A stretch of DNA of 64,000 nt from NCBI RefSeq assembly GCF_900155885.1, contig NZ_FTMB01000001.1, positions 1,364,001 through 1,428,000 on the forward strand, read 5' to 3'. The notes beneath the pieces are model-generated. The model saw only the letters and a list, made by a program, of their open reading frames with translations, searched no databases and was not told the DNA's origin. Origin of the DNA: Rhizobium sp. RU20A (GTDB lineage Bacteria; Pseudomonadota; Alphaproteobacteria; Rhizobiales; Rhizobiaceae). The first letter of the stretch is position 1. Every line of letters begins with the position of its first letter. Below are positions 16,347 through 23,523 of this stretch, piece after piece. The translations under genes and the position numbers were made by a program.

Positions 16347-16928
16347 TCAGCCGATATCGGCCTGCGAGGTGATGACCTTCGAGACGAGGCCGTAGCCGAC
16401 GGCGTCTTCGGCAGACAGCCAGTAGTCGCGGTCGATGTCCTTGGCGATCTTTTCTTCCGACTGGCCGGTGGCCTTGGAGAAGATCTTGATCAGGCGCTGG
16501 TTCATCTTGATGATTTCGCGGGCCTGGATCTCGATGTCGGAGGCCATGCCGCGGGTGCCGCCGGACGGTTGGTGCAGCAGGAAACGAGTGTTTTCGAGGC
16601 ACAGACGCTGTTCCTTGGGAACGGCGACGTAGATGAGCGCGCCGGCCGAGGCGACCCAGCCCGTGCCGATCATCCAGACCTTCGGCTTGATGAACTTGAT
16701 CATGTCATGGATAGAATCGCCCGATTCCACATGGCCCCCCGGCGAATTGACGAAGATGCGGATGTCTTCGTCGCTGGCCGCGGCCAAGGCCACGAGCTGC
16801 GAGCAGACCTTCTGGGCCAGTTCCTGGTTGATCGGGCCGTAGATGAAGATCGAGCGCGACTTGAAGAGGTTCGCCTCTGTTTCCTTGCCGAGCGGCAGTT
16901 CCGTCTTCTTGTCTTCCTCGTCGCTCAT
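16347..16928 (-). CDS. clpP: ATP-dependent Clp protease proteolytic subunit (ClpP paralogue)
   Basis: 193 residues from the ATG at 16928; an upstream extension to 17090 lacks family similarity. The Ser-His-Asp triad is complete: Ser94 in WVASAGA, His119 in FLLHQPSGG and Asp168 in [27 protein letters not shown] is the substrate-strand motif. The sequence [14 protein letters not shown] departs from the canonical GQAASMGAFLL, and no clpX lies beside it. Rhizobia carry several clpP genes, and this looks like one of the divergent copies. It would form the barrel peptidase that works with ClpA or ClpX in the cytosol. Confidence 0.88.
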   Translation of the reverse strand: MSDEEDKKTELPLGKETEANLFKSRSIFIYGPINQELAQKVCSQLVALAAASDEDIRIFVNSPGGHVESGDSIHDMIKFIKPKVWMIGTGWVASAGALIYVAVPKEQRLCLENTRFLLHQPSGGTRGMASDIEIQAREIIKMNQRLIKIFSKATGQSEEKIAKDIDRDYWLSAEDAVGYGLVSKVITSQADIG

Positions 16929-17213
16929 CGGCGATTCTCCATTTTCATCCGTTCTGTCTGTCGAGTGAGATAATGCGACTCGACCCCGAAAACAATGCAA
17001 CAAAAGCCCGCCGCTTCGAAAGGGCGCCGATGCGCCCACCTTCCAAGATGGTAAAGGCGGGCCTTCACACCGGGCAAACGAAGGGGCCAACCGTCATTTG
17101 CCGTATGGACAGCGCCGCCGGCCGGCTTAAGATCACTTCCTGCATGACGATACGGCCGCCGGCACCGTGACCTCCCACACGGCCCGGCGCAGCCCATGAG
17201 AGGGAACCATTCC

Positions 17214-17792
17214 ATGAAAAAACTGCCGCTCACCGCAGCCGCCGCGCTGATGCTTTCCGCCGCCCCCGCCTTCGCCCATCTCAATCCCGATGAGCACGGC
17301 TCGCTGATGGCCGGCCTGTCGCATCCGGTCTTCGGCGTGGACCACGTGCTCGCCATGGTCGCGGTCGGCCTCTGGGCGGCGCAGATCGGCGGCCGGGCGA
17401 TTCTCGCCGTTCCCGCCACCTTCGTGACAGTGATGATGCTCGGCTTTGGCCTCGCACTGGCCGGCATGCCCCTGCCCTTCGTCGAACCGGCGATCCTTGC
17501 CTCCGTCGTGGCACTCGGCCTGCTCGTCGCCATGGCGGTGAAGCTCGACACGCGCCTTGCCATGGGTCTTGTCGGCCTCTTCGCCCTTTTCCATGGCCAT
17601 GCCCATGGCGCCGAACTCGGCAGCGCCGGCGCGCTCTCATTCGGCATTGGCTTTGCCATCTCCACCGCCCTGCTGCACGCCGCCGGCATCGGGCTTGGCC
17701 TTGGACTTGCGCGCATCGGCCATGGCCGCATCATCGCCCGCCTCGCTGGCGCCGCGACGGCGCTGGCCGGCGTCGCGCTGATGGCGGGCTGA
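17214..17792 (+). CDS. HupE/UreJ-family membrane protein
   Basis: 192 residues from the ATG at 17214, which has GAGAGGGA nine bases upstream; an ATG six codons earlier overlaps that site. A signal-like first helix (KKLPLTAAAALMLSAAPAFA) is followed by HLNPDEHGSLMAGLSHPVFG and then VDHVLAMVAVGLWAAQIGG, the HPxxGxDHxLAM signature of HupE/UreJ. A second His cluster FHGHAHGAE lies near residue 131. About six to seven membrane segments are seen. Members import nickel (or cobalt) for hydrogenase or urease; neither enzyme is encoded in the window. It is divergent from clpP over 285 bp, with no other gene in that gap. Confidence 0.85.
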   Translation: MKKLPLTAAAALMLSAAPAFAHLNPDEHGSLMAGLSHPVFGVDHVLAMVAVGLWAAQIGGRAILAVPATFVTVMMLGFGLALAGMPLPFVEPAILASVVALGLLVAMAVKLDTRLAMGLVGLFALFHGHAHGAELGSAGALSFGIGFAISTALLHAAGIGLGLGLARIGHGRIIARLAGAATALAGVALMAG

Positions 17793-17820
17793 TCCCGCAG
17801 CGACATTAAAATTTTGTCAT

Positions 17821-17848
17821 GGATTCCGGCGTTGATTTGCCGGAATCC
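17821..17848 (+). terminator. Strong hairpin between hupE and the DUF2076 gene
   Basis: GGATTCCGGC (17821-17830) and GCCGGAATCC (17839-17848) give a perfect 10-bp stem and 8-base loop, 29 bases after the hupE stop. It lacks a T-run. It may end the hupE transcript or shape the 5' leader of the next gene. Confidence 0.6.
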
Positions 17849-17902
17849 GCGCCCACATGCTTCCGTGACAGACTGACTCGAGACGCGCCCAAGGAGGCCG
17901 CC

Positions 17903-18763
17903 ATGTCACCGGAAGAACGCCAGCTCCTCACCGCCCTTTTCGACCGCGTGCGCACCGCAAGCGCCACCCCGCGCGACCGCGAAGCCGAAGCCCTGATCGC
18001 CGACGAGATCCGCACCGAACCGGCCGCACCCTACTATCTCGCCCAGGCCGTGATCGTGCAGGAAAAGGGCCTTGAAGCGGCCGGCAACCACATTCGCGAG
18101 CTGGAAGCGCGGATCCGCGACCTCGAAGCCGCCCAGGCGGAAACACCCGCTCCCGCCAGTCAAGGCGGCTTCCTCGCCTCCATCTTCGGCAGCCGCCGCG
18201 AGCCCGACACCGACCGCTCTCCGCGCCAGCCGGACCCCTACGGGCAAAACGTCCGACCGCAGCAGCCCGGCACCTGGGGCAACGGCGCCGATCGTCCCGG
18301 TGCGGCAGCCCCCGCCTGGGCCGCGCAACAACGCCACCCCGATCCGAACGCCTATGGCGGCAATGCCGGTCCCGCCGTGTCCGGCCCCTTCGCCGGCGGC
18401 CCCTGGAGCCGCCAGCAGGCCGCACCTTCGGCGGGTTCCAGCTTTCTCTCGGGCGCTGCGACCACGGCGGCCGGTGTCGCCGGCGGCATGCTCCTCGCCA
18501 ATGGCCTGTCACACATTTTCGGCAGCCAGTTCGGCGGTCTCGGCTGGGGCAACCCGGCCGCGATGGGCCAGCCCATTGTTGAGGAAACCGTGGTCAACAA
18601 CTACTACGACAAGGATCCGAACCAGCAGGATGCTACCCAGCAAAACGATCCGCAGCAGGACGATGGCGGCTGGCAGACGGCCGAAGCCGATCCCGGCGAT
18701 TCGGGCTATGACACAGCCGATTACGGCGGCGGCGATTTCGGCAGCGACAGCTTCGACGTCTGA
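17903..18763 (+). CDS. DUF2076 family protein
   Basis: 286 residues from the ATG at 17903, which has a perfect AAGGAGG six bases upstream. The N-terminal ~75 residues (MSPEERQLLTALFDRVRTA, APYYLAQAVIVQEKGLEAA) are the DUF2076 helical module. They lead into a coiled-coil-like IRELEARIRDLEAAQAE. A long Pro/Gln/Ala-rich linker follows, then a Gly-rich hydrophobic stretch (GAATTAAGVAGGMLLANGLS, ~180-200), and an acidic, Asp/Gln-rich tail with GYDTADYGGGDFGSDSFDV. DUF2076 proteins are described as periplasmic or envelope proteins of unknown job. No signal peptide is visible here. Confidence 0.8.
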   Translation: MSPEERQLLTALFDRVRTASATPRDREAEALIADEIRTEPAAPYYLAQAVIVQEKGLEAAGNHIRELEARIRDLEAAQAETPAPASQGGFLASIFGSRREPDTDRSPRQPDPYGQNVRPQQPGTWGNGADRPGAAAPAWAAQQRHPDPNAYGGNAGPAVSGPFAGGPWSRQQAAPSAGSSFLSGAATTAAGVAGGMLLANGLSHIFGSQFGGLGWGNPAAMGQPIVEETVVNNYYDKDPNQQDATQQNDPQQDDGGWQTAEADPGDSGYDTADYGGGDFGSDSFDV

Positions 18764-18791
18764 GCGCCGCGAGCTGTCGCCAGTAAAAACC

Positions 18792-19256
18792 TCAGCCGCG
18801 CCCGCGATAGGGCGCGACGCCCTGATCCGGCAGCCACACGCCGGCAGGCGCGGCTCCTGTCTGCCAGAACACGTCGATCGGAATGCCGCCGCGCGGATAC
18901 CAGTAGGCGCCGATGCGCAACCACTTGGGCGCGAGCAGATCGACCAGCCGCTTGGCGATGTCGATCGTGCAGTCCTCATGGAAGGCGCCGTGATTGCGGA
19001 AGGAATGCAGGAAGAGCTTCAGCGACTTCGATTCCACCAGCCAGCCGTCGGGGATGTAGTCTATCACGATATGGGCGAAATCCGGCTGCCCCGTCATCGG
19101 GCAGAGCGAGGTGAATTCCGGCGCCGTGAAGCGCACCACGAAATAGGTACCGGCATGCCCGCTCGGCACTCTCTCCAGCACGGCCGCCTCCGGACTGTCC
19201 GGCAGCCCCACCTTCTCGCCGAGCTGCGTCAGCCCCGAAACATCCGTCGCCGTCAT
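18792..19256 (-). CDS. queF: NADPH-dependent 7-cyano-7-deazaguanine reductase
   Basis: 154 residues, the length of the short type I QueF (YkvM). It reduces the nitrile of preQ0 to preQ1 in queuosine tRNA modification. The nucleophile Cys sits in [15 protein letters not shown] (about 48-62), and the NADPH/QueF motif reads [20 protein letters not shown] (about 75-94), which ends in the conserved His-Glu of the active site. Its ATG overlaps the CDF gene's stop as ATGA, so the two are translationally coupled although the functions look unrelated. It is convergent with the DUF2076 gene, 28 bp away. Confidence 0.95.
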   Translation of the reverse strand: MTATDVSGLTQLGEKVGLPDSPEAAVLERVPSGHAGTYFVVRFTAPEFTSLCPMTGQPDFAHIVIDYIPDGWLVESKSLKLFLHSFRNHGAFHEDCTIDIAKRLVDLLAPKWLRIGAYWYPRGGIPIDVFWQTGAAPAGVWLPDQGVAPYRGRG

Positions 19257-20170
19257 TCTGCCGCCCTTTCCACTCTGACCTTCACCCCGTGCGCCCGCTC
19301 GCTTTCGGGCTCCACATGGATCGCCACGCGCGATCCCGGCTGCGCGGCATGGATCGCCGCCTCCAGCCGGTCGCAGATATCATGCGCCTCGCTGACCGTC
19401 ATGGTCGAGGGGACCACGAGGTCGAAGCCGACGAAGGTCGCCGATCCCGCACGGCGCGTGCGCAGGAAATGCACGCCGAGCGAACCCCTCGCCTGCGATG
19501 CGATCGCCGCCTTGATCGCATCTTCCTCGCCCGGTTCCACCGCCTTGTCCATCAGGCCGTCAATGGAATGGGAGATGACCTTCCAGCCCTGCCAGATGAT
19601 GTTGCAGGCAACGATGATGGCGAGCGCGGGATCGAGCACCGCATAGCCCGTGAAGATGACGAGCACGAGTCCGACGAGAACACCCGCTGACGTCACCACA
19701 TCCGACATGATGTGATGACCGTCGGCAAGAAGCGCGGGCGAGCGATGCGAAGCGCCGACCCGGATCAGCACCCGCGCCCAGACGAAATTGATGACGGCCG
19801 CCACCGCATTGATGGCAAGACCCAGCACCGGCGCCTCCATCGGCTGCGGCGCAAGCAGCGCCGGCACAGCCTCGCGGATGATCAGCAGCGCCGCGACCAC
19901 GATCAGCACGCCTTCCAGAACCGCCGAGAGGTACTCCGCCTTGTGGTGACCGTAGGGATGGTCGTCATCGGCCGGCTTCTGCGCATAGCGGATGACGAAA
20001 TAGGCGATGAAGGCCGCGATGACGTTGACGGTCGATTCAAGTCCGTCCGACAGCAGCGCCACAGACCCCGTCACCCACCAGGCCACGAGCTTCAGCCCCA
20101 TCACCCCGAAGGCAAGCGGAATGCCCCAGAAGGCGAGACGCCGGACAAAGGCGTTCTGAGAAGCGTCCAT
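19253..20170 (-). CDS. Cation diffusion facilitator (CDF) metal exporter
   Basis: 305 residues from the ATG at 20170, which has AGGGG seven bases upstream; a longer frame to 20203 has no ribosome site. About six membrane helices are seen in the first 200 residues. Metal-site signatures are LLSDGLEST (helix 2) and [15 protein letters not shown] (helix 5, HxxxD), with [11 protein letters not shown] in the loop between. The C-terminal ~90 residues form the cytoplasmic dimer domain ([31 protein letters not shown]). It exports a divalent cation such as Zn, Fe or Mn by proton exchange; the metal cannot be assigned. It is the upstream partner of queF. Confidence 0.9.
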   Translation of the reverse strand: MDASQNAFVRRLAFWGIPLAFGVMGLKLVAWWVTGSVALLSDGLESTVNVIAAFIAYFVIRYAQKPADDDHPYGHHKAEYLSAVLEGVLIVVAALLIIREAVPALLAPQPMEAPVLGLAINAVAAVINFVWARVLIRVGASHRSPALLADGHHIMSDVVTSAGVLVGLVLVIFTGYAVLDPALAIIVACNIIWQGWKVISHSIDGLMDKAVEPGEEDAIKAAIASQARGSLGVHFLRTRRAGSATFVGFDLVVPSTMTVSEAHDICDRLEAAIHAAQPGSRVAIHVEPESERAHGVKVRVERAAE

Positions 20171-20368
20171 CGGAAGTCCCCTGCGGATGCGAACGAGTTG
20201 CAAGAAATGCCGCCCTGAAACGGCATGACCGCCCGGCCCCGGTAGGGGATCGGACGGTCAATGGGCGGCTATATCGGCGAAGTCGGCGGGGATGTCAAAG
20301 GGGAAAGCGTGCAGTACAGAAATGTAAAAGCGGCATGGCAGTCGCCGGTCTGCTGGTCTTTCGCCGTG

Positions 20369-20698
20369 CTAAAGAACGGCCCGTTCCAGCGCCGTCGTCA
20401 CCCACTTGTTGAGGCTGACCCCGGCGCGGCGGGCAGCCGTCGTCAGCGCACGATGCAAAGCCGGATCCGCGCGCACGATAAACTGCCCGGAAAACGGCTT
20501 CTCCGGCTCCTCACCACGTTCCCGGCACAAAGCAATGTAGTCTTCGATCGACTCGGCAAATGCCTGCTTCAGTTCGTCCGCCGAGCGCCCCTGAAAGGTG
20601 ATGATATCGCGCAGATTCATCACCTCTCCATGGAAAAGGTTGGCTTCCTCATCGAATTCGACGACGGCCTCGTAGCCTTGGTGGTGCATCACTGTCAT
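20369..20698 (-). CDS. hicB: HicB-family antitoxin
   Basis: 109 residues. The N-terminal half has the partial RNase-H-like HicB fold (YEAVVEFDEEANLFHGEV, then FQGRSADELKQAFAESIEDY). The C-terminal third is a ribbon-helix-helix-type DNA binder (VRADPALHRALTTAARRAGV, SLNKWVTTALERAV). It should neutralise the HicA toxin and repress the pair. Its ATG overlaps the hicA stop as ATGA, so it is made in step with the toxin. A perfect inverted repeat upstream of hicA is the likely binding site. Confidence 0.93.
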   Translation of the reverse strand: MTVMHHQGYEAVVEFDEEANLFHGEVMNLRDIITFQGRSADELKQAFAESIEDYIALCRERGEEPEKPFSGQFIVRADPALHRALTTAARRAGVSLNKWVTTALERAVL

Positions 20699-20949
20699 GG
20701 TTTGATCCCTGCTTCCGTCAGAAATCGTCGCATCGACTTGACCGCTCCCTTGTGCGTTTCCTTTTGCGGATGCGGACGATGGAAGACGGACCGCACACCG
20801 TTCAGCGCGACCCGCACACGCGAGCCCTGCCCTTCGGAAAGCTCAGCACCCAGCGAAACGAGAGGGGCCTCGATGTCACGCCATGCGATACCTGCCGGGA
20901 CAGGCTCGGCAGATATCTGCGTCAGCGTGGCATGGTGGCGACGGTTCAT
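20695..20949 (-). CDS. hicA: HicA-family mRNA interferase toxin
   Basis: 84 residues from ATG 20949. A TTG six codons upstream falls inside the operator and is unlikely. The sequence MNRRHHATLTQISAEPVPAG then IAWRDIEAPLVSLGAELSEG and SRVRVALNGVRSVFHRPHPQ matches the longer HicA type, with the catalytic His probably in FHRPHP and the usual KGAVKSMRRFLTEAGIKP end. It cleaves mRNA when free of HicB. Typical HicA has DIEALL where this has DIEAPL, a small difference. No Shine-Dalgarno is visible. The toxin gene comes first in the pair, as usual for hicAB. Confidence 0.93.
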   Translation of the reverse strand: MNRRHHATLTQISAEPVPAGIAWRDIEAPLVSLGAELSEGQGSRVRVALNGVRSVFHRPHPQKETHKGAVKSMRRFLTEAGIKP

Positions 20950-20956
20950 GGCTGGC

Positions 20957-20981
20957 GACGATATCAAAAAATGATATCGTC
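20957..20981. promoter_or_regulatory. hicAB operator, perfect inverted repeat
   Basis: GACGATATCA (20957-20966) and TGATATCGTC (20972-20981) are perfect 10-bp arms around AAAAA, starting 8 bases upstream of the hicA ATG. CATATA next to it on the minus strand could be the -10. This is where HicB would autoregulate. Confidence 0.8.
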
Positions 20982-21056
20982 ACTATATGCTGATTTCAGC
21001 GCTGTGCAAGCAGACGCAGGGGCTCCTTCTGCCCCCGCGATCCGCTGCATTTCATC

Positions 21057-23252
21057 TCACGCCACCCGCGTCTTCGCATCCGCCCGCTTCGACAGCTTCG
21101 AAACCACGTTTTCGATCATGCGCATGCCGGCGTCGCCGCCGAGCGTCATGATGGATTCGGGGTGGAACTGCACCGCCGCCACCGGCTCCTTCATGTGCTC
21201 GATGCCCATGATGGTGCCGTCCTCGCTTTCGGCCGTGATCATAAACTCGGCGGGAAGCGTCGAGGGATCGGCGAAGATCGAGTGGTAGCGGCCGACCGTC
21301 ACCTCGCGGCCAAGGCCGGAGAAGACGATGCCGGGTTCCAGCACGCGGATGCGCGAGGGCTTGCCGTGCATGGGGACGGCGAGTTGGCGCAGGTCCCCGC
21401 CATAGGCTTCGGCCAGTGCCTGCAGGCCGAGGCACACGCCGAAGATCGGCAGGTTGCGGGCCCGCGCCTTCTTGATCGTCGCCTTGCAGTCGAAATCCTT
21501 CGGGCTGCCGGGGCCGGGCGAGAGCACCACGAGATCCGGGTTGACGCTGTCGAACACCGCCTCCGGCACCGGCGTGCGCACGGTCACGACCTCGGCGCCC
21601 GTCTGGCGGAAATAGTTGGCAAGCGTATGCACGAAGCTGTCCTCGTGGTCGACGAGCAGGATCTTCACGCCGTCCCCGACGGCCTGCACATCCCGCGCGC
21701 CCTTGGCCGCGGAGTTCGACTTTGCATCACGGATCGCGGCGATCATGGCGGAGGCCTTCAGTTCGGTTTCGGCTTCTTCCTCTTCCGGCACGGAATCGTA
21801 GAGCAGCGTGGCGCCGGCCCTCACTTCCGCAATGCCATCCTTGATACGGATGGTGCGCAGCGTCAGACCGGTGTTCATGTCGCCATTGAAGCCGACCCAG
21901 CCCACAGCCCCGCCATACCAGGCGCGCGGGCTCTTCTCATGCGCTTCGATGAAGCGCATGGCCCACAATTTCGGCGCGCCGGTCACCGTCACGGCCCAGG
22001 CATGGCTGAGGAAACCATCAAAGGCGTCCATGTCGTCGCGAAGCCGGCCCTCGATATGGTCCACCGTGTGGATCAGGCGCGAATACATCTCGATCTGGCG
22101 GCGGCCGATGACCTTGACGGAGCCGGGCTCGCACACCCGGCTCTTGTCGTTCCGGTCCACGTCCGAGCACATGGTCAGCTCGGACTCGTCCTTCTTGGAA
22201 TTCAGCAGCTTGAGGATCTGTTCGCTATCGGCAATCGGATCGTCGCCGCGCTTGATGGTACCGGAGATCGGGCAGGTCTCGATGCGCCGGCCCGACACGC
22301 GCACGAACATTTCCGGCGAGGCGCCGACCAGATATTCCTGATGGCCGAGATTGATGAAGAAGGAATAGGGCGAGGGATTGATCGCCTTCAGGCGGCGGGA
22401 AATCTCGGACGGCTTGCTCTCGCAGCGCTCGTAGAATTTCTGCCCCGGCACCACTTCGAAGAGATCGCCACGGCGGAAGCTTTCCTTCGCCTTGACGACG
22501 AGCTCGGCGTATTCGCCCGGACGATGGTCGCCATGCGGGGGAATGCTGTCGACGGTGCGGAAGGGTTCCGGCGCGATCGTCTCGGCCTTGCCCTCGGTCG
22601 TGAGGCTGCCCTTGGAAAAATCATAGCGGTTGATCCAGGCACGGGCCGAATAGTGGTCCACGACGAGGATTTCGTCCGGCAGGAACAGCACCATGTCGCG
22701 CTGGTCGTCGGGACGCGTCAGCTTGAGGTCGATGGCGTCGAACTGGAAGGCGAGATCGTAGCCGAAGGCGCCGTAAAGGCCGATGCTCGCATCCTCTTCC
22801 GAATGGAAAAGCTGGGTGATGGCGCGCAGAACCGTGAAGACGGTCGGCATCTTCGAGCGCTCTTCCTCGGTGAAGACGCGGTCGGGCAGGTTGACGGTGA
22901 GGTCGAGGCGCGTCGTGGTATGGGCGCCGAGCGTCAGGTCGGATACACCCTTCAGATGCGCCGCGATGATCTCCAGCAGCACCTCGCCGCGGCCATTATA
23001 GGCCTCGATCCACAGCGCTCGACCGAAGGAGGAAATGCCGAGCGGAGGGTCGACCACGGCTGTGTCCCAGCGCGTGTAGCGGCCCGGATATTCGTAGTTG
23101 GAGGAAAACACTGCGCCGCGGCGCTCGTCCATCCGGTCGATATAGGAAGAGATCGCCTCGGCATAATCGGCCTCGCGACGCTGGCGACGTACGGTGATAC
23201 CGCCCTTCGTCCCGTAGCTTTCCGATCCATCCGCAAGAAGTGTGGTCGCCAT
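21057..23252 (-). CDS. trpE(G): Anthranilate synthase, fused TrpE-TrpG
   Basis: 731 residues from ATG 23252, with GGAG nine bases upstream; the frame stays open further but through the attenuator terminator. It converts chorismate and glutamine to anthranilate, the first step of tryptophan synthesis. The TrpE part shows [20 protein letters not shown] near the start, [10 protein letters not shown] and [18 protein letters not shown] in the chorismate site, and [20 protein letters not shown]. The amidotransferase part shows [17 protein letters not shown], the nucleophile Cys in [17 protein letters not shown] and His-Glu in [13 protein letters not shown]. Fusion of both chains is characteristic of Rhizobiaceae. 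A trpL attenuator lies upstream. Confidence 0.97.
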   Translation of the reverse strand: MATTLLADGSESYGTKGGITVRRQRREADYAEAISSYIDRMDERRGAVFSSNYEYPGRYTRWDTAVVDPPLGISSFGRALWIEAYNGRGEVLLEIIAAHLKGVSDLTLGAHTTTRLDLTVNLPDRVFTEEERSKMPTVFTVLRAITQLFHSEEDASIGLYGAFGYDLAFQFDAIDLKLTRPDDQRDMVLFLPDEILVVDHYSARAWINRYDFSKGSLTTEGKAETIAPEPFRTVDSIPPHGDHRPGEYAELVVKAKESFRRGDLFEVVPGQKFYERCESKPSEISRRLKAINPSPYSFFINLGHQEYLVGASPEMFVRVSGRRIETCPISGTIKRGDDPIADSEQILKLLNSKKDESELTMCSDVDRNDKSRVCEPGSVKVIGRRQIEMYSRLIHTVDHIEGRLRDDMDAFDGFLSHAWAVTVTGAPKLWAMRFIEAHEKSPRAWYGGAVGWVGFNGDMNTGLTLRTIRIKDGIAEVRAGATLLYDSVPEEEEAETELKASAMIAAIRDAKSNSAAKGARDVQAVGDGVKILLVDHEDSFVHTLANYFRQTGAEVVTVRTPVPEAVFDSVNPDLVVLSPGPGSPKDFDCKATIKKARARNLPIFGVCLGLQALAEAYGGDLRQLAVPMHGKPSRIRVLEPGIVFSGLGREVTVGRYHSIFADPSTLPAEFMITAESEDGTIMGIEHMKEPVAAVQFHPESIMTLGGDAGMRMIENVVSKLSKRADAKTRVA

Positions 23253-23300
23253 TCTCAATCGCTCCGTCTCAGGCCCGACGTTCGCTGCGGCCCGGATACG

Positions 23301-23328
23301 AAAAAGCCGCCTCGAAATTCGGGCGGCT
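23301..23328 (-). terminator. trp attenuator terminator
   Basis: On the minus strand AGCCGCC (23328-23322) pairs with GGCGGCT (23311-23305), and TTTTT follows to 23301. It sits between the trpL stop and trpE(G), so it is the attenuator hairpin that ends transcription when tryptophan is plentiful. The released leader RNA would resemble rnTrpL of Sinorhizobium meliloti. Confidence 0.9.
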
Positions 23329-23363
23329 CTGGTTCCATTCACGCATGACTGGTCGAGGCCGCT

Positions 23364-23408
23364 TCAGCGAGCCCACCACCAACCGGAGATGTTGCGTGCC
23401 TGTGTCAT
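23364..23408 (-). CDS. trpL: trp leader peptide (14 aa, three Trp)
   Basis: ATG 23408 to TGA at 23366-23364 encodes MTQARNISGWWWAR. Residues 10-12 are consecutive Trp codons, which stall the ribosome when charged tRNA-Trp is scarce and keep trpE(G) on. Length, the NIS start and the WWWAR end closely match the S. meliloti leader peptide. There is no Shine-Dalgarno. On the minus strand TTGCGC is followed after about 15 bases by GATAAC, which would place transcription start at or next to the ATG, so the message may be leaderless, as reported for S. meliloti trpL. Confidence 0.92.
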   Translation of the reverse strand: MTQARNISGWWWAR

Positions 23409-23490
23409 GGGAAAACTGTTATCGCGAGTGGGGTGACCGCGCAAGCGGGGGCGCAGCCGATTTTTCGTGATCGGCTGCCCGTCATGGAAA

Positions 23491-23515
23491 CGGCCCCGGA
23501 CGGTGCCCGGGGCCG
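23491..23515 (-). terminator. Hairpin after the TonB receptor gene
   Basis: CGGCCCCGG (23491-23499) and CCGGGGCCG (23507-23515) are perfect 9-bp arms 9 bases past the receptor's stop. There is no T-run. A second inverted repeat (GCAGCCGA at 23453-23460 with TCGGCTGC at 23471-23478) follows, so two hairpins separate the receptor gene from the trp promoter. Confidence 0.65.
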
Positions 23516-23523
23516 GCACGGCA

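Noticed and set aside
23240-23470. Small plus-strand frames across the trp leader
   Set aside because: They oppose the well-supported attenuator and show no protein family features.
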